DNA of 64,000 bases, taken from contig WTPW01000619.1 in assembly GCA_009809945.1 (NCBI GenBank), positions 143,905 through 207,904 on the forward strand. The letters are read 5' to 3'. A program made the translations under genes and the position numbers. Of the stretch, positions 35,650 through 46,311 are shown piece by piece (positions within the stretch are counted from its first letter, which is position 1; each line of letters begins with the position of its first letter). This DNA is from Gigaspora margarita (lineage: Eukaryota; Glomeromycota; Glomeromycetes; Diversisporales; Gigasporaceae). The notes under the pieces were generated by a model. It had not been told where the DNA came from, did not search any database, and saw only the letters and a program-made list of their open reading frames with translations.

Positions 35650-35812
35650 GGTGATATCAAAATTACGTTTTTGATTCATTTTGATAAAAATTAGTGGCTT
35701 TTTTGATGCGTTCCTTCCTAAATTTCCCGAAAGTTCTAAATATATAACAAAGATAACCTAAACAATATCAAAAACGTAATTTGGAATTTTTTTTGTCCTC
35801 CGCACGCGTGCC
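35650..35812. mobile_element. MITE, AATTACGTTTTTGAT-ended family, copy 2
   Basis: The ends and inner order match 32886-33001, including CGCACGCGTG just outside the right end. It lies 75 bp before the ATG of the kinase gene, so it may contribute to that promoter. Confidence 0.65.
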
Positions 35813-35886
35813 ATATGATACACTCCAGATCTAAAAAATATAAAAAGGCTGATATTTGAGACGATGAAAAATAGGTAATGATTTAA

Positions 35887-38191
35887 ATGGCGTTTCAAGT
35901 TGTTGTAGAGACCTCGTTTTTAAGCCGATTCGGTTCGTGTGTTGAATGCCTGGAGCCATGTAGTGGATATCAATGGTGCTCCACTTGTGAGATTTCAGCT
36001 CTTAAACGAAAATTCACAGAATGGACTAGCGGTAATATAAAAGTTGATAATATGATACAACAAACTCAATTATTATCAAATGATGGAGTAGGTTACCTCG
36101 AATTCATTCCATTTGAAAATTTTGAATACGTGAAATATATTGAAAGAGGCGCGTTTAGCACCATTTATTCGGCTATTTGGATAAATGGTCCACGACATAT
36201 TTTAGACAGCGAATGCCCTGATTGGATACGTAGCGGTCCGACCAAATGTGCTTTAAAAAGAATTGATAATTCTTGCAACATAAGTCAAGAATATTTGGAT
36301 AAGGCAGGTTTCTTTATATCACTACCGAAAGTTTAACAGATTGGTCAAAATTGAACAAATTAAATATCAAACTTAGATATCAAAATATCCGTAGCTAAAA
36401 CGGTAATGAAAATCATAGATGTAATGGGTTCATTATTTTAAATAACTTTAATAGTTTTATTTATTTTCCTAGTGGTAGAACCCTGTCGTGTGTCTGCACA
36501 TGCAACCGTTTATGTTGTTTTATTTTCTTGATGGTAGAACCCTGTCGCGTGTTCGCATATGCAAATCATTTATTTTTCCTAGTGGTTAAATAAAAATAGG
36601 ACTGCACTGTTGAGGCAGTAAGTTACTAATTATACACTGGGTGTATGGTACACGGGTATTAATTTTACCGTTATTAATTCTGTGATTTGCAAATTTGTGT
36701 TACATGCCAATCAAACCAATTTTTACAACGAAAAATTAAAGTGGTTTCATACTCAAAATTTTGGGATATTGGTTGGTTTTATATTGCCCGTGTACATACA
36801 CCCCGTATTCAAATAGAAATTGCAATTTTTTTGTATATGCTAAACAATAAAATTACACTAACTATAACAGAAAAATATATTTGAATTAGCAAATTCATTT
36901 TAACCAATCAAATTTCAAGATCAGGTGTAACTAACCTTAACTATAACGCAATATTTTTAACTTTAATTTTAAAATACAAACAAGTTGCTTTGACTATCAC
37001 GTTACACCCGATCCTGAAATTTTATTGGCCAAAAATTACACGGGGAAGGGTACGCTACCAAATCAATTTATGGCCGGCCTGCCGAATTGTAGATCTAATC
37101 AGAAAAAATTTACTTATTAACTCTATAAAACAAGGTTTATAAGAAATTTCGATATAAAAAAAGAAGACCAAACTTTTTTATATCGAAGGATCACTTGTGT
37201 TTACGTTTAATTAAAAAAGAAATAATATTAATATATATTTTTAATTTTGTATATTTAGATTCTAAACTATCATAAATGTTACAGAGCTGGCGCAGCAATA
37301 GTAGATTGTTTTGGCGTTACACGTGATCCGACTGGATGTTATATGTTCGTAACAAAATTTTATGAGTATGGGAATTTACAAGAATTTCTTACCAAAACCA
37401 TGGGCTGTCTTTGCTGGCGAGACATAATAGACATGCTTTGGGGAATGGTTTCTGGAGGTCTTGAACGGATTCATGACAGTGGTTTCTATCATGGTAATTT
37501 ACACTGTGGTAACTTGTTAATTGATGAACTTCCGGAATCAATTCATTTAAAAATATCTGATGTTGGATTACATGGACCTGCTGATGGACCAGGTTCTGGT
37601 GTTTATGGCGTTCTGCCTTATGTTGCACCAGAAGTTTTGAGAGGTAAAAAATATACACAGGAATCGGACATTTATAGCTTTGGAATAATTATGTGGGCAT
37701 TATCTTCTTTTATACCCCCCTTTTGTCAATATCCTCATGATCTTGATCTTGCAAAACGTATATGTGACGGTCTAAGACCAGACATCATAGATGGTACTCC
37801 AGAAGCTTATGTCACATTAATGAAACAATGTTGGGATGAAAATCCTAATAATCGCCCAAAAGCTGCTGAATTAAATGAGATTTTATGTCGTTGGGTAACA
37901 GACATAAATGATAATGTTGGTATGTGTGTACTAAATAATAATAATAATAATGTAAAATGTAAAACTATATAATTTCTTATATTTATAAATATAATAATAA
38001 AGTAAAATATAAAACTAATCTCTTATATTTATAAAGAATCCACCCCAATTTCGGAGCAATTTGATATTGCCGAAGAAAAAAGATTTTTGGATTTAATCAA
38101 TAAGACATTCACTCAACCAGCAATTCATAAAGAAGCGGTATACGTTAGCCGGTTATTAGATTTTCAATCTCTTCATGAAAATTCTCAATGA
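35887..38191 (+). CDS. Kinase-like protein, probable pseudokinase
   Basis: Spliced 410-residue product from exons 35887-36303, 37259-37919 and 38037-38191. The leader has a Cys-rich motif (CVECLEPCSGYQWCSTC) followed by WTSGN, then a kinase fold: glycine loop IERGAFSTIYS (Gly88), CALK (Lys124), SDVG (Asp240), YGVLPYVAPEVLRG, DIYSFGIIMW, and NPNNRPKAAELNEIL. The tail AVYVSRLLDF is usual for this family in Glomeromycotina. The catalytic loop reads HGNLHCGN (217-224), so the Arg and the catalytic Asp of HRD are Gly and Asn. ATP-binding residues look intact. Intron 1 (955 bp) seems to use a GC-AG pair (AAG then GCAGGT) and hosts two MITEs. Intron 2 is 117 bp, GTATGT to AAAG. The reading frame is intact across all exons. 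Its likely role is signalling as a scaffold or allosteric partner; the substrate is unknown. Confidence 0.85.
36466..36592. repeat. Two-unit tandem repeat in intron 1
   Basis: GGTAGAACCCTGTCGTGTG and GGTAGAACCCTGTCGCGTG head two units of about 65 bp within the kinase intron. A third partial unit starts CCTAGTGG. Confidence 0.7.
36635..36805. mobile_element. TA-flanked MITE in kinase intron 1
   Basis: CACTGGGTGTATGGTACACG is inverted at the right as CCGTGTACATACACCCCG with a small indel. TA lies outside both ends. 171 bp, no coding. Confidence 0.65.
36890..37043. mobile_element. Second MITE in kinase intron 1
   Basis: AACCAATCAAATTTCAAGAT, then CAGGTGTAAC, is inverted as GTTACACCCGATCCTGAAAT followed by TTTATTGGCC. 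The GATCAGGTGTAA word links it to the 12412 and 59086 family. Confidence 0.65.
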
Positions 38192-38972
38192 ATAGAGTAA
38201 ACCGAATGACAACGCGCGAAAAACTGAGTACCCACAATTAAATAATTTGTATTCGTATTAAGAAGATTTTTTACCTCTTTGACGCATCAGGCTCACTCAT
38301 AGATAAATTTCTATGGATCAATTTTGACAAACAGAATGTTGGTAAATTAAATATCTTGTGTTATAATTTATTAGATTTATAGGTTCTGCTAGCGTAGGGC
38401 ACCAATCCCAGACACGCCACTATGCAAGATCCTAGTATATATAGACTAGACTTTAAATAAATTAATAGACTCGATTTCCCATTCGCTCTCCATTCGTATT
38501 TTCGTAATATAAACGATCTGAATGTGACAAGCATATTAGAAAATGGCAAATCTGAATATGGCAAATAGAATCATTTAACGAAAATTTAGAGAGCTTACGC
38601 GTATTTTTATACTATCCTAAAATTTATAACATAGTATATGACGCATATGTTATAATAAATTTATAGAAAAAATATACAGGCTTTAAGGTGGGGAGATGGG
38701 TTTGACGCGACAACTTTATTAATTTTATTCGATTCGAGGTTTATTTTAGTATATGCGTCATATGTTTACACGCAATCATATTAATAATCACGATAATTCG
38801 ATAGTAATTTGGGTTCTTAATTTAGGCCCAATTACAAAAAGTCGCGGTGATGGATAGAAAAAGATATGCATAAAAATATTATTTATATATATATGTATTA
38901 TAAGTTATGTTATGTATAATAAAATAAAAAAACTAAGCATAAATGTACATTATACAGCATTTCTATTTGTTG
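38192..38972. other. Intergenic stretch downstream of the kinase gene
   Basis: No further exon was recognised. 38580-38760 shows weak inverted words (ATATGACGCATATGTTATAAT). No clear polyadenylation signal could be singled out in this AT-rich DNA. Confidence 0.4.
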
Positions 38973-39142
38973 GGTTTTGCATTTACCAACTGTTATCCGA
39001 CCTTTTTTATGCACGTGAGTTACACATGTTATCCGAAATATTTTAAATCCGTTCCGGATTTAATATATATCCGGACAACGTAAGTAACTCACGTGCATAA
39101 AAAAACTTCAAAGGCCGGATAACAGTTGGTAAATGCAAAACC
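38973..39142. mobile_element. 170-bp palindromic MITE
   Basis: GGTTTTGCATTTACCAACTG and CAGTTGGTAAATGCAAAACC are perfect complements. Inside, TTATGCACGTGAGTTAC pairs with GTAACTCACGTGCATAA, and TCCGGA words pair near the centre. Confidence 0.8.
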
Positions 39143-39192
39143 AATAAATATAAACAAGTTATTAAAGCATGAAGCAACTCATAACTACGGTA

Positions 39193-39251
39193 CATAGTGT
39201 TTTGAATTCTAGTAAAGCGTTAACGCGTTTTACTAGAATTCGAACACTATG
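39193..39251. repeat. Compact palindrome with GTTAAC centre
   Basis: CATAGTGTTTTGAATTCTAG pairs with CTAGAATTCGAACACTATG around GCGTTAACGC. It ends 14 bp before the TSD of the next hAT MITE. Confidence 0.75.
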
Positions 39252-39272
39252 GCACCTTGTCGGTATTTGCGC

Positions 39273-39744
39273 TAGTGATTTGAACCGGTTGGGTTATAGT
39301 CGGTTAACCGACCCGAACCGAATAAATTTTGGGTAACCGGTTGAGCAAATGCTTAATCGGTTGATCCGTACAACCGGTTGAGAATCGATAATCGGTTGAC
39401 AAAATGTAAATGATATCAGGAATGAGCAAAGGTCCCGAAAAGATCCGGAAAGAGAATGAATGAACATAAAAATCGAGAAAGGTTGAGACAAAAATTTGAG
39501 TAAAGGTCCGATAATTCCCGAAAGTAAAACGTGAAGAAATCTTAATCGGTTGACATCAAATATTTCGGTTCGGTTAACCGATTAACGAATTTTTCTTGGT
39601 TCAAATCACTACTCGGTTGAGCCAGTTAATTCGGATAATTCGGTTGACCCGGGTCAGCCGAAATAATCTCGGTTAACCGACTATGCTCGGTTACGTCGGG
39701 TCGGTTAACCGATTGACGATTTTGTTACCCGGCTCAAGTCACTA
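39273..39744. mobile_element. hAT-type non-autonomous element, 472 bp
   Basis: The ends are TAGTGATTTGAACCGG and, inverted, TAGTGACTTGAGCCGG. A perfect 8-bp TSD, ATTTGCGC, lies at 39265-39272 and 39745-39752. GGTTAACCG, CGGTTGA and related words repeat more than a dozen times below both ends. A further internal end-like word, GGTTCAAATCACTA (39599-39612), suggests an older nested or rearranged end. Confidence 0.85.
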
Positions 39745-39823
39745 ATTTGCGCATATGATCAAATTTTGCGCACCTTCGGTACTTAAAATCGACCAATCAA
39801 ATCATATTCTACAAAATACCTCA

Positions 39824-39850
39824 GTTATGAGGCGCGAAGCGCCGAATAAC
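39824..39850. repeat. GCGAAGC mini-hairpin 1
   Basis: GTTATGAGGC and GCCGAATAAC flank GCGAAGC, whose single strand is known to form an unusually stable mini-hairpin. See also 40027-40053 and 40165-40191. Confidence 0.55.
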
Positions 39851-40026
39851 TATTAAGTATTAATCCTTTTTTTTCTACATTAATTAAGTATATATACAAT
39901 CAACTTTCTCAATGCAGCTTTCCACGGTATTACGAATAGTAGTATTGTATGATTGAGTAAAGTAGTGGAATATTACAAAATCGCATTTGAATATATAAAA
40001 GTAGCACACTATACTCATAATATATA

Positions 40027-40053
40027 GTTATTGGATGCGAAGCAGCCAATAAC
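40027..40053. repeat. GCGAAGC mini-hairpin 2
   Basis: GTTATTGGAT and AGCCAATAAC flank GCGAAGC. The stem GTTATTGG/CCAATAAC is perfect. Confidence 0.55.
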
Positions 40054-40077
40054 GGAATTTATTTGTAAAATAATTTC

Positions 40078-40160
40078 ATTATCTGGCTGTAAATTTAATA
40101 TGTCAGCTTCCGGGCCCCGAGGGCCCAGAAATGACACTTATTAAATTCGTTGCCAGATAA
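40078..40160. mobile_element. Small inverted-repeat element with GGGCCC core
   Basis: TATCTGGCTGTAAATTTAA and TTAAATTCGTTGCCAGATA are inverted around a GC-rich middle, CCGGGCCCCGAGGGCCC. It lies between the two GTTATTGG hairpins, so all may be parts of one element. Confidence 0.55.
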
Positions 40161-40164
40161 ACAA

Positions 40165-40191
40165 GTTATTGGCTACGTAGCATACAATAAC
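40165..40191. repeat. Hairpin with ACGTAG loop (third of the set)
   Basis: GTTATTGGCT and CATACAATAAC flank ACGTAG. It shares the GTTATTG stem with the two GCGAAGC hairpins. Confidence 0.5.
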
Positions 40192-40487
40192 GGTGTTATC
40201 CGGTGGTTTTTGGTAGTTAAACCATCAAAATCGGCCCAGTGGATCCCAAGATACTTGGGATCAAAAAAGAGAACATAAGGATCGGCAAATTCACTGTTAC
40301 ACAACGATTGTGCTTGCTAAATGAGTTTTTGGCAAGCACTATCATAGTAAGCTGCCGGATAATTAATAGATATTAGGTTAATGCATGGTCAGGGACATGG
40401 AAAATATTGATTTATATAGATCAATATAAATTGATATTTTTAGGTCAAATCATAGGGAAATCGATATTTTTACAATTTTTTATGCAG

Positions 40488-40630
40488 TGTAACTAGATCC
40501 GGGTCCGGTCCGGGTCCGGTCCGGTCCGTTGACGGACCGAGTTCGGACCCTTGATTTATCAGAATCGATACGGGTTCGGACCCACACGAAGATCCGCCCG
40601 GGTAATACCCGGTCCGGTCCTATTAGAATA
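40488..40630. mobile_element. GC-rich transposon terminus, TCCGGGTCCGGTCC repeats
   Basis: Nine or more CCGGTCC, GGGTCC and GGACCG words within 130 bp stand out from the AT-rich background. Such clusters mark hAT sub-terminal regions in this window. The matching end was not proven; 42628-42826 is similar. Confidence 0.5.
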
Positions 40631-40894
40631 ATACTGATTGCTGATTGGCTGATAAAAAATATATAATTTAAAATACTGTAAGAAATATATTATTTTGCAT
40701 ATGCGTTATAGTGCATCTTTTTTTATTTGTGTTACTGCTGTTTGTTACTAACCTAATATTTTTTTGTTCTTTTTAGTGTTTTTTTCAGCACTTCCAAGTC
40801 ATTCTTGTAGTGGTTTTACGGCGTTATTGTGATCGTTTTTTGTGTCATGGTGCTCCTATGGCAGACTTTACAGTAGTTCTATAAAATTATGGTG

Positions 40895-41440
40895 ATTATA
40901 CAAATTCCATTTCAATAACAGCGTTCAACATTAAATATTCCATTAACGCCACTATGCTAATTTTTATGTTCCTTTTCAACTTCAATCCCGTTAAGATAAC
41001 AAAGCCATATATATGTTTATTATATTCAACTCTAATTCATTCCAATAACAACTTCTAACACTATTTGTTCTATTAATGCCCATCCATCTCTTTTGATTTT
41101 AAAAATAAGTATATTCTTAGGTTCGTCCTTTTCAGCTCCATTTCCATTAAACTAACAATATCCAACGTTATATTTTTCAGTAGCATGCTCTATTTCTGCT
41201 GAATATCTTATATTCATTTTTTCAACTACAATTCCATCAACGCTACTATATTTGCTGATTTTTGGTAATAAATGAATGCCTTTATGTTCGTCCTTTTCAA
41301 GATAATAAATCCAACATTATATGTTCCGGTAGGTGTCCTATCTCTGTTGAATGCCTTATGTTCATTTTTTTCAACTCCAATTCTATTCTGATAACATATT
41401 TCAACACGATTTGCTGATTTCAAAAATAATATGATGTTTT
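40895..41440. repeat. Degenerate tandem repeat, unit about 100 bp
   Basis: Five or so units share TTCAACTCCAATTCCAT, TAACA, CCAACATTATATGTTC and ATGTTC(G/A)TCCTTTTCA. Divergence is large. No protein frame persists. Confidence 0.55.
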
Positions 41441-41721
41441 TATTNTAAAGGGCTTGTCAACGAAGTGACATAGCGACCATTATTGCATGATCAGATGAGT
41501 TTATGATCAATTCGTGGGTTTAACCTTTATAGATTTTTGATAGTCTTTAAGATTTCTGATTAGACAGATTTTTTTCGATTAATATCGTGATCGCATATTA
41601 TTGTTGAAACAACTATGATAATTAGAGAGTGGTAAGTCTTGTAGTAATTCAACGATAATGGGCTTCATGATTGCATTTGCAGAATAAGGGTTATATATAA
41701 CAATGCGAGAACCTTATTGAT

Positions 41722-41808
41722 AGTATTTAGGCACTAGCGGTGCAAGGACTATGTAAGTATTTAGGCACTAGCAGTGCAAGGTCCATGTAAGTATTTAGGC
41801 TTCGTGGC
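41722..41808. repeat. Tandem repeat, unit 35 bp
   Basis: TATTTAGGCACTAGCGGTGC and TATTTAGGCACTAGCAGTGC start two units, and a third starts TATTTAGGCTTCGTGG. Confidence 0.65.
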
Positions 41809-42068
41809 TGTATTGGCTATGCTTGGATAAGTTCTTAACATTGCATATAATCGATTCTCTTTCTAGCTATATGATCTTTCTTGATAACTACTCTTTTACA
41901 TAAGGATATATTAGGTTGGTTTTGGGTAGTATATATATATGATTCTTAGAAGNTGTAGATANAGTATGATANGATCAGTTAGTTTGGAATAGAAGTATAT
42001 ATTTAGGATTCTAGGTATATTTAATAGGTTAGATATAGTGNCTGTAATGGATAACGGATAGAATTCTA

Positions 42069-42286
42069 CCATTGGCCACTGCATACAGTACCTGGGGTCT
42101 TATTTAAGGACTTCATTTTTAAATTGAATAATACCCGCGAGTATTGTATGAGGAACCGGGTACTATATCGGGGAATATATAATATGAAAGTAGTAAATTA
42201 AATATAGTCACACCCCGGGTATTATTCAAGAATTAGGCTAGATAGATACCCGGGTCTTAATCACGAGGGTATGCAGTGGCCAACAG
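42069..42286. mobile_element. TA-flanked MITE, 218 bp
   Basis: The ends are CCATTGGCCACTGCATAC and, inverted, CTGTTGGCCACTGCATAC, with TA on both sides (42067-42068 and 42287-42288). The inside has CCCGGGTATTATTCAAGAAT, also seen at 53344-53370, so that locus is a diverged copy. Confidence 0.8.
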
Positions 42287-42627
42287 TAATATCTTCTTTC
42301 TTTGAGTAAATAAAGTTATTTGATCGAGCAATAATAATTGATATTTTAGATATTCATAATACCAAATTTGTGATTTACGTATTTACTAATAGTCATGTAT
42401 GTAAATTGATTATATTGTCATATTGGCTTACCTTAGGGAGCGCTATAACGCCACTGCGTCAAATTATATAATTCTTAATTTATAAAATTAAAAATTTTAA
42501 AATTTTTACATCCTTCCCGTGTTGCCACAGGTTAACGAAAAATTATTCGGCCAATTTTTTATCAAGTGTCCCAGAATTTATGAAAGCAGCTGTAATCGTT
42601 TTTTTTTTCGTTTTTTAGCGAGGACTA

Positions 42628-42826
42628 GCATTGAAATATCACGGATCCGGACCGGACCCGGATCTAAGTGATACGAGTTCGGACCCTAACTTTAGATCCG
42701 AATCAATGTTCGGACCGGGTCCGGATCTTTAAAAATACCCGCCCGGTCCGAATCATGCGGAACACTATCCGCATCTAATCCGAATTATCAGATCAATCTG
42801 AATTAGTCAGATTGCGGATCAAAACA
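42628..42826. mobile_element. GC-rich hAT-like remnant
   Basis: Many GGATCCGG, GGACCGGG and CCGCATC words. The right edge, GATCAAAACACTA, inverted is TAGTGTTTTGATC, and the left edge is TAGCATTGAAAT. The ends only half match and no TSD is visible. Confidence 0.45.
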
Positions 42827-43799
42827 CTAATCGAAAGTAATAGCATTAGCAATAGTTAGCCGGGTCTTAGTAAACATTGTTTTAGCAAATACATACGTAC
42901 GTATGTTCTGTAGAGACATGTCCGAGAAATTAGCCGATCAATCAAATTTCTTTCTATGATAATTGCGCAATTTGATTGGCTATCGGTATATTGTGGCGTA
43001 AAAAAAATTTTGAAATTTTCTAATTTTGGACCTGGCCAGTTATGAAAACCAGTTAATTTTATTTGTGCTGCCTAATGTTTACTAATCCTCTTTTTTTTCA
43101 AAGCAGTAAACAGTTAGAATTACTCTTGTTAAAGTCTCCATAGTTAGTTAGAGTTGTAGTGTCATGTCATCATAGTTAGAGAGTTGCCGGTATGGATTTC
43201 AACACTTTTAGTACCATGATTTTGGAATTGGCATAGTTGGAGTGTCCATTTTTTTGTTTTATAAGCAAATTCAGATTAGGCTAATCTTGTAGCCTTTGGA
43301 GTCATTATTTTAGGTGCGTATTTGTTTTTGCTGTTTGTCGTGAAATTTTGTTAAGTCATTAGATTGGGGCTAGGATTAGAGTAAGTTAGAGTAAATTAGT
43401 ATGATTGTATTAAATATTTAGAAAAAGGAGCGAAATGGAAGCGATAGCCAAAGTGAAGTGACTACAGAGTAAGTAAAGCAAGCTCTGTCTGTGTTGCTGA
43501 GCATAAGCAAAGCAATACAAGCTGTACTGAGTATAACAAAGTGGCATATAAGAATGTATAGCAGATAGCTTTGTTTTTGCTGTTAGTTAGAGTAGGGTTA
43601 GAGTTAAGGTAGATAGAGTATATTAAAGTTGTTTTTTAGTAATCATGATTAGGTAGTTGATGCAATTTGTAATATGACATAATTGTTGTATCATATCATA
43701 CAAATATAATAAATTAATCATCTATTATCGCTATAAATCATAATTCTTAAATAAAATGAAATTCTTGTATAAGTAAAATTTTTAATAAAAAAAATGTAT
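42827..43799. other. Intergenic stretch
   Basis: A hairpin TAGCCGATCAATCAAATT/AATTTGATTGGCTA lies at 42931-42985. 43415-43460 recalls the body of the 1.85-kb element. The remainder shows no gene. Confidence 0.4.
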
Positions 43800-43807
43800 G
43801 TTGATTA

Positions 43808-44549
43808 TAGGGATGTTAAGTCGTTCAAATGAACCGGGTCTGAACCTGGTTCAAACTACTCTTTTTAGCCGTTCATTCAAAGAAAAATTAACGACAAGTT
43901 CTTGAACCAGTTTTATAATCTAGTTTATAAACCTGATTTATAAACCCAGTTTATAAACTTAGCTTATAAAACTGGGTTCAAAACTCAGTTTATATGAACC
44001 TGGTTATAACAAAATCGTAATACGTATGATAAAGGAATTATCAGTAAATTAAATATAATTTGTAATACGGCATGTCGAATCTTTGTACGAACGTACGTAC
44101 ATTCATATTATGCATGCTTAGAAAGACATTTTGTCAACCATAGTTACAGCAAAGTCATATGATTCTATTGTACAGCAAGTTATGATGCAATCTTAATTTG
44201 TTAGTACGTACATAGTTTTATTAGCATGAAACTTCGAGGTTTCGTCTAACAACTATAAATCTAAAATTTATCGTGACTAAGTAAAAAAATAATTATCCAG
44301 GCAGGTCAGACAATATCTGACCTGCCTGGATAATTATTTCTTACCGGATAATAGCTCTAGTGAACTTAAGTTCATGAACTAGAGTTTGAACTTCAAAGTT
44401 AACCTCAAGTTCATACTTTAAGTTTATGAACTCAAGTTTGAACTTTAAAATTGAACTGAAGTTTATAAACTTCAGTTCAGTTCATTTTTTTCTTTGAACT
44501 TTATGGGACTGGACCGAAACTGAACTGAACGAACCACTTAACATCCCTA
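43808..44549. mobile_element. hAT-type non-autonomous element, 742 bp
   Basis: The ends are TAGGGATGTTAAGTCGTTC and, inverted, TAGGGATGTTAAGTGGTTC. A perfect TSD, GTTGATTA, lies at 43800-43807 and 44550-44557. GAACCTGGTTC, TTTATAAAC and GTTCAAACT words repeat below the ends. The terminus resembles that of the 3.8-kb hAT (TAGGGATRTTA), so that element's enzyme might once have moved it. Confidence 0.85.
44287..44339. repeat. Perfect 24-bp-stem hairpin inside the hAT element
   Basis: AAATAATTATCCAGGCAGGT plus CAGA pairs perfectly with the mirror arm around CAATA. Perfect pairing in an otherwise decayed neighbourhood suggests a young insertion or maintained structure. Confidence 0.75.
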
Positions 44550-44689
44550 GTTGATTATATTAATCACGTGATCCAGAGTGCGCTGTCAATCGTGTGATCT
44601 GAGGTGATCCAGGAGGTAATCTGTGAGTGCACTGTGGTGCAAATACACTATTTTTTAAAATCCTTTATTTAATTTATAATTATAAAAAG

Positions 44690-45351
44690 TTATCCCTTAA
44701 ACTGTAAGCAATTCCAGGCAAATTTGCCTGGAAAATTGCTATAAATATGCTTATGATCTATATTTTTTAAAACTTAAAATATTTAATTAAAATTTTTTTT
44801 GATAATATTTGAAAATAAGGATTATATTATAGTAGTATTTAATTTATATTATAAGAAAAAAAGTTTAAGTTGCTTATAAGCTAAAAATAGACAAATTTTA
44901 AAAAATTTATTATTCAAAAAAATTATTTACTTATTCTTGGCGAACTCTATAAATATTAGCTCTAGCACCCTGTTCTAATAAAGTATTGTAGTTTATAAAA
45001 AGGATTACAACTTTAATTATTGCAACTTTTGTGATTTACTTGTAAAAATTAGGACTTTAATTAAAAGTAAAATTTTTTTTTATAGACAGGAACATATAAA
45101 ATTTAAGAAAATCTAAAGAAAAGCTTTATAGTAAAAATTTTAAATTAAAAACTTCAAACTTTTATTACTTTAAAGTTTATTAATAATTTTAAAAAATTTT
45201 TATAATAAAGTTTATAAAATATATTTTAAAAAAAATATTTTATAAATAAAGTATACCCTATATTCTTAATAAACTTTTGTTTTATTTAAAAAATTGTAAA
45301 TATGTCTAAAAATTCTAGGCAAATTTGTCTGGAATACAGTTTAAGGGATAA
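44690..45351. mobile_element. Non-autonomous element with TTATCCCTTAAACTGTA ends
   Basis: Left TTATCCCTTAAACTGTA, then TTCCAGGCAAATTTGCC; right inverted TTATCCCTTAAACTGTATTC, then CAGACAAATTTGCC. The inside is AT-rich and partly matches the inside of 57596-59545 in the opposite orientation. Fragment ends of the family lie at 52700-52750. Confidence 0.7.
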
Positions 45352-46311
45352 TATTTTAAAGTTTATATATATTCAAAAAATTTGGTATTGTTCATCTTTA
45401 ATATTTAAAAAAAAAATTTGGTATTGTAGGTGTAGCAACTTAGGAAAGTTGTTAAGTTGTTATCCCAAGTGGTAGGTTTAGGGTTCAAATCCTACTAGTA
45501 ATATTTTGAAAAATAAAACCTGTGTTTCAATAACTGTTTCTTATTGATAAGTTGAATAAATTATTTGTAGTCTTGGTTCCACTATTTAGAATGGAAGTCT
45601 TTGGGCACATAAATCCAAGAAACAAGAGAAATAGAAACCTATTTGGTGAGTTTCAAGTAAGGAGGTAGCAAAGATCTTTGATGGTACTACCAAAGCTAGA
45701 ATATCAAAAACTGGAGCTGAAGAACTGGACAACAAAACTCTTAAGGAGAGGTCTGCCAATCTAGCCACTGGAGTCGTACTAGAGGAAAAGGACCTATGCT
45801 ATAGAAGTAGGTATCAAAGAAAGGAAACCATAGTGGCACCTAATGCCGAATGATCTAACCCTTCCAGGCTTACTAGTTTGAAAGTTTGAGAATATTGAGA
45901 AAGGACTAATAGGAAGGTTGTAGTAGGTATTGGAGTTGGATCAAATCTTACACAAGCAGAAATAGGCAATGGTAGGAGTTTAATGGTTAGCTCTAACTCC
46001 AAGTGTAAGCCTTGGTAAATGCATAAGTTACCGAAGAGTAGGTAATATCTGTGTAGAACAAGAAATGCTCTACCAAGTATCCCATAAGGATAAAGTAGTC
46101 CTAAGGAGATAATTGTTTCATCTGGAACTGACCTTGACTAACTTATATAATGGAGGGCTGTACCAGTAATACAAGTAGATTGGCAGAAGAAGTATAGACC
46201 AGAGGGTTTAAATAGGCAATTCCCTGTTGGGTTGCAAGTATGGTATTTAGTATAGAACCTTTGAACAGACTACTTAAATAAACAACCAAAAGTTGTATAT
46301 GTGGCTAGTTG

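Noticed and set aside
39294..39491. 65-codon ORF on the minus strand
   Set aside because: It lies wholly inside the hAT MITE 39273-39744 and is made of its sub-terminal repeats.
42040..42300. Solo LTR
   Set aside because: The ends are inverted rather than TG...CA and the flank is TA, so it is a MITE.
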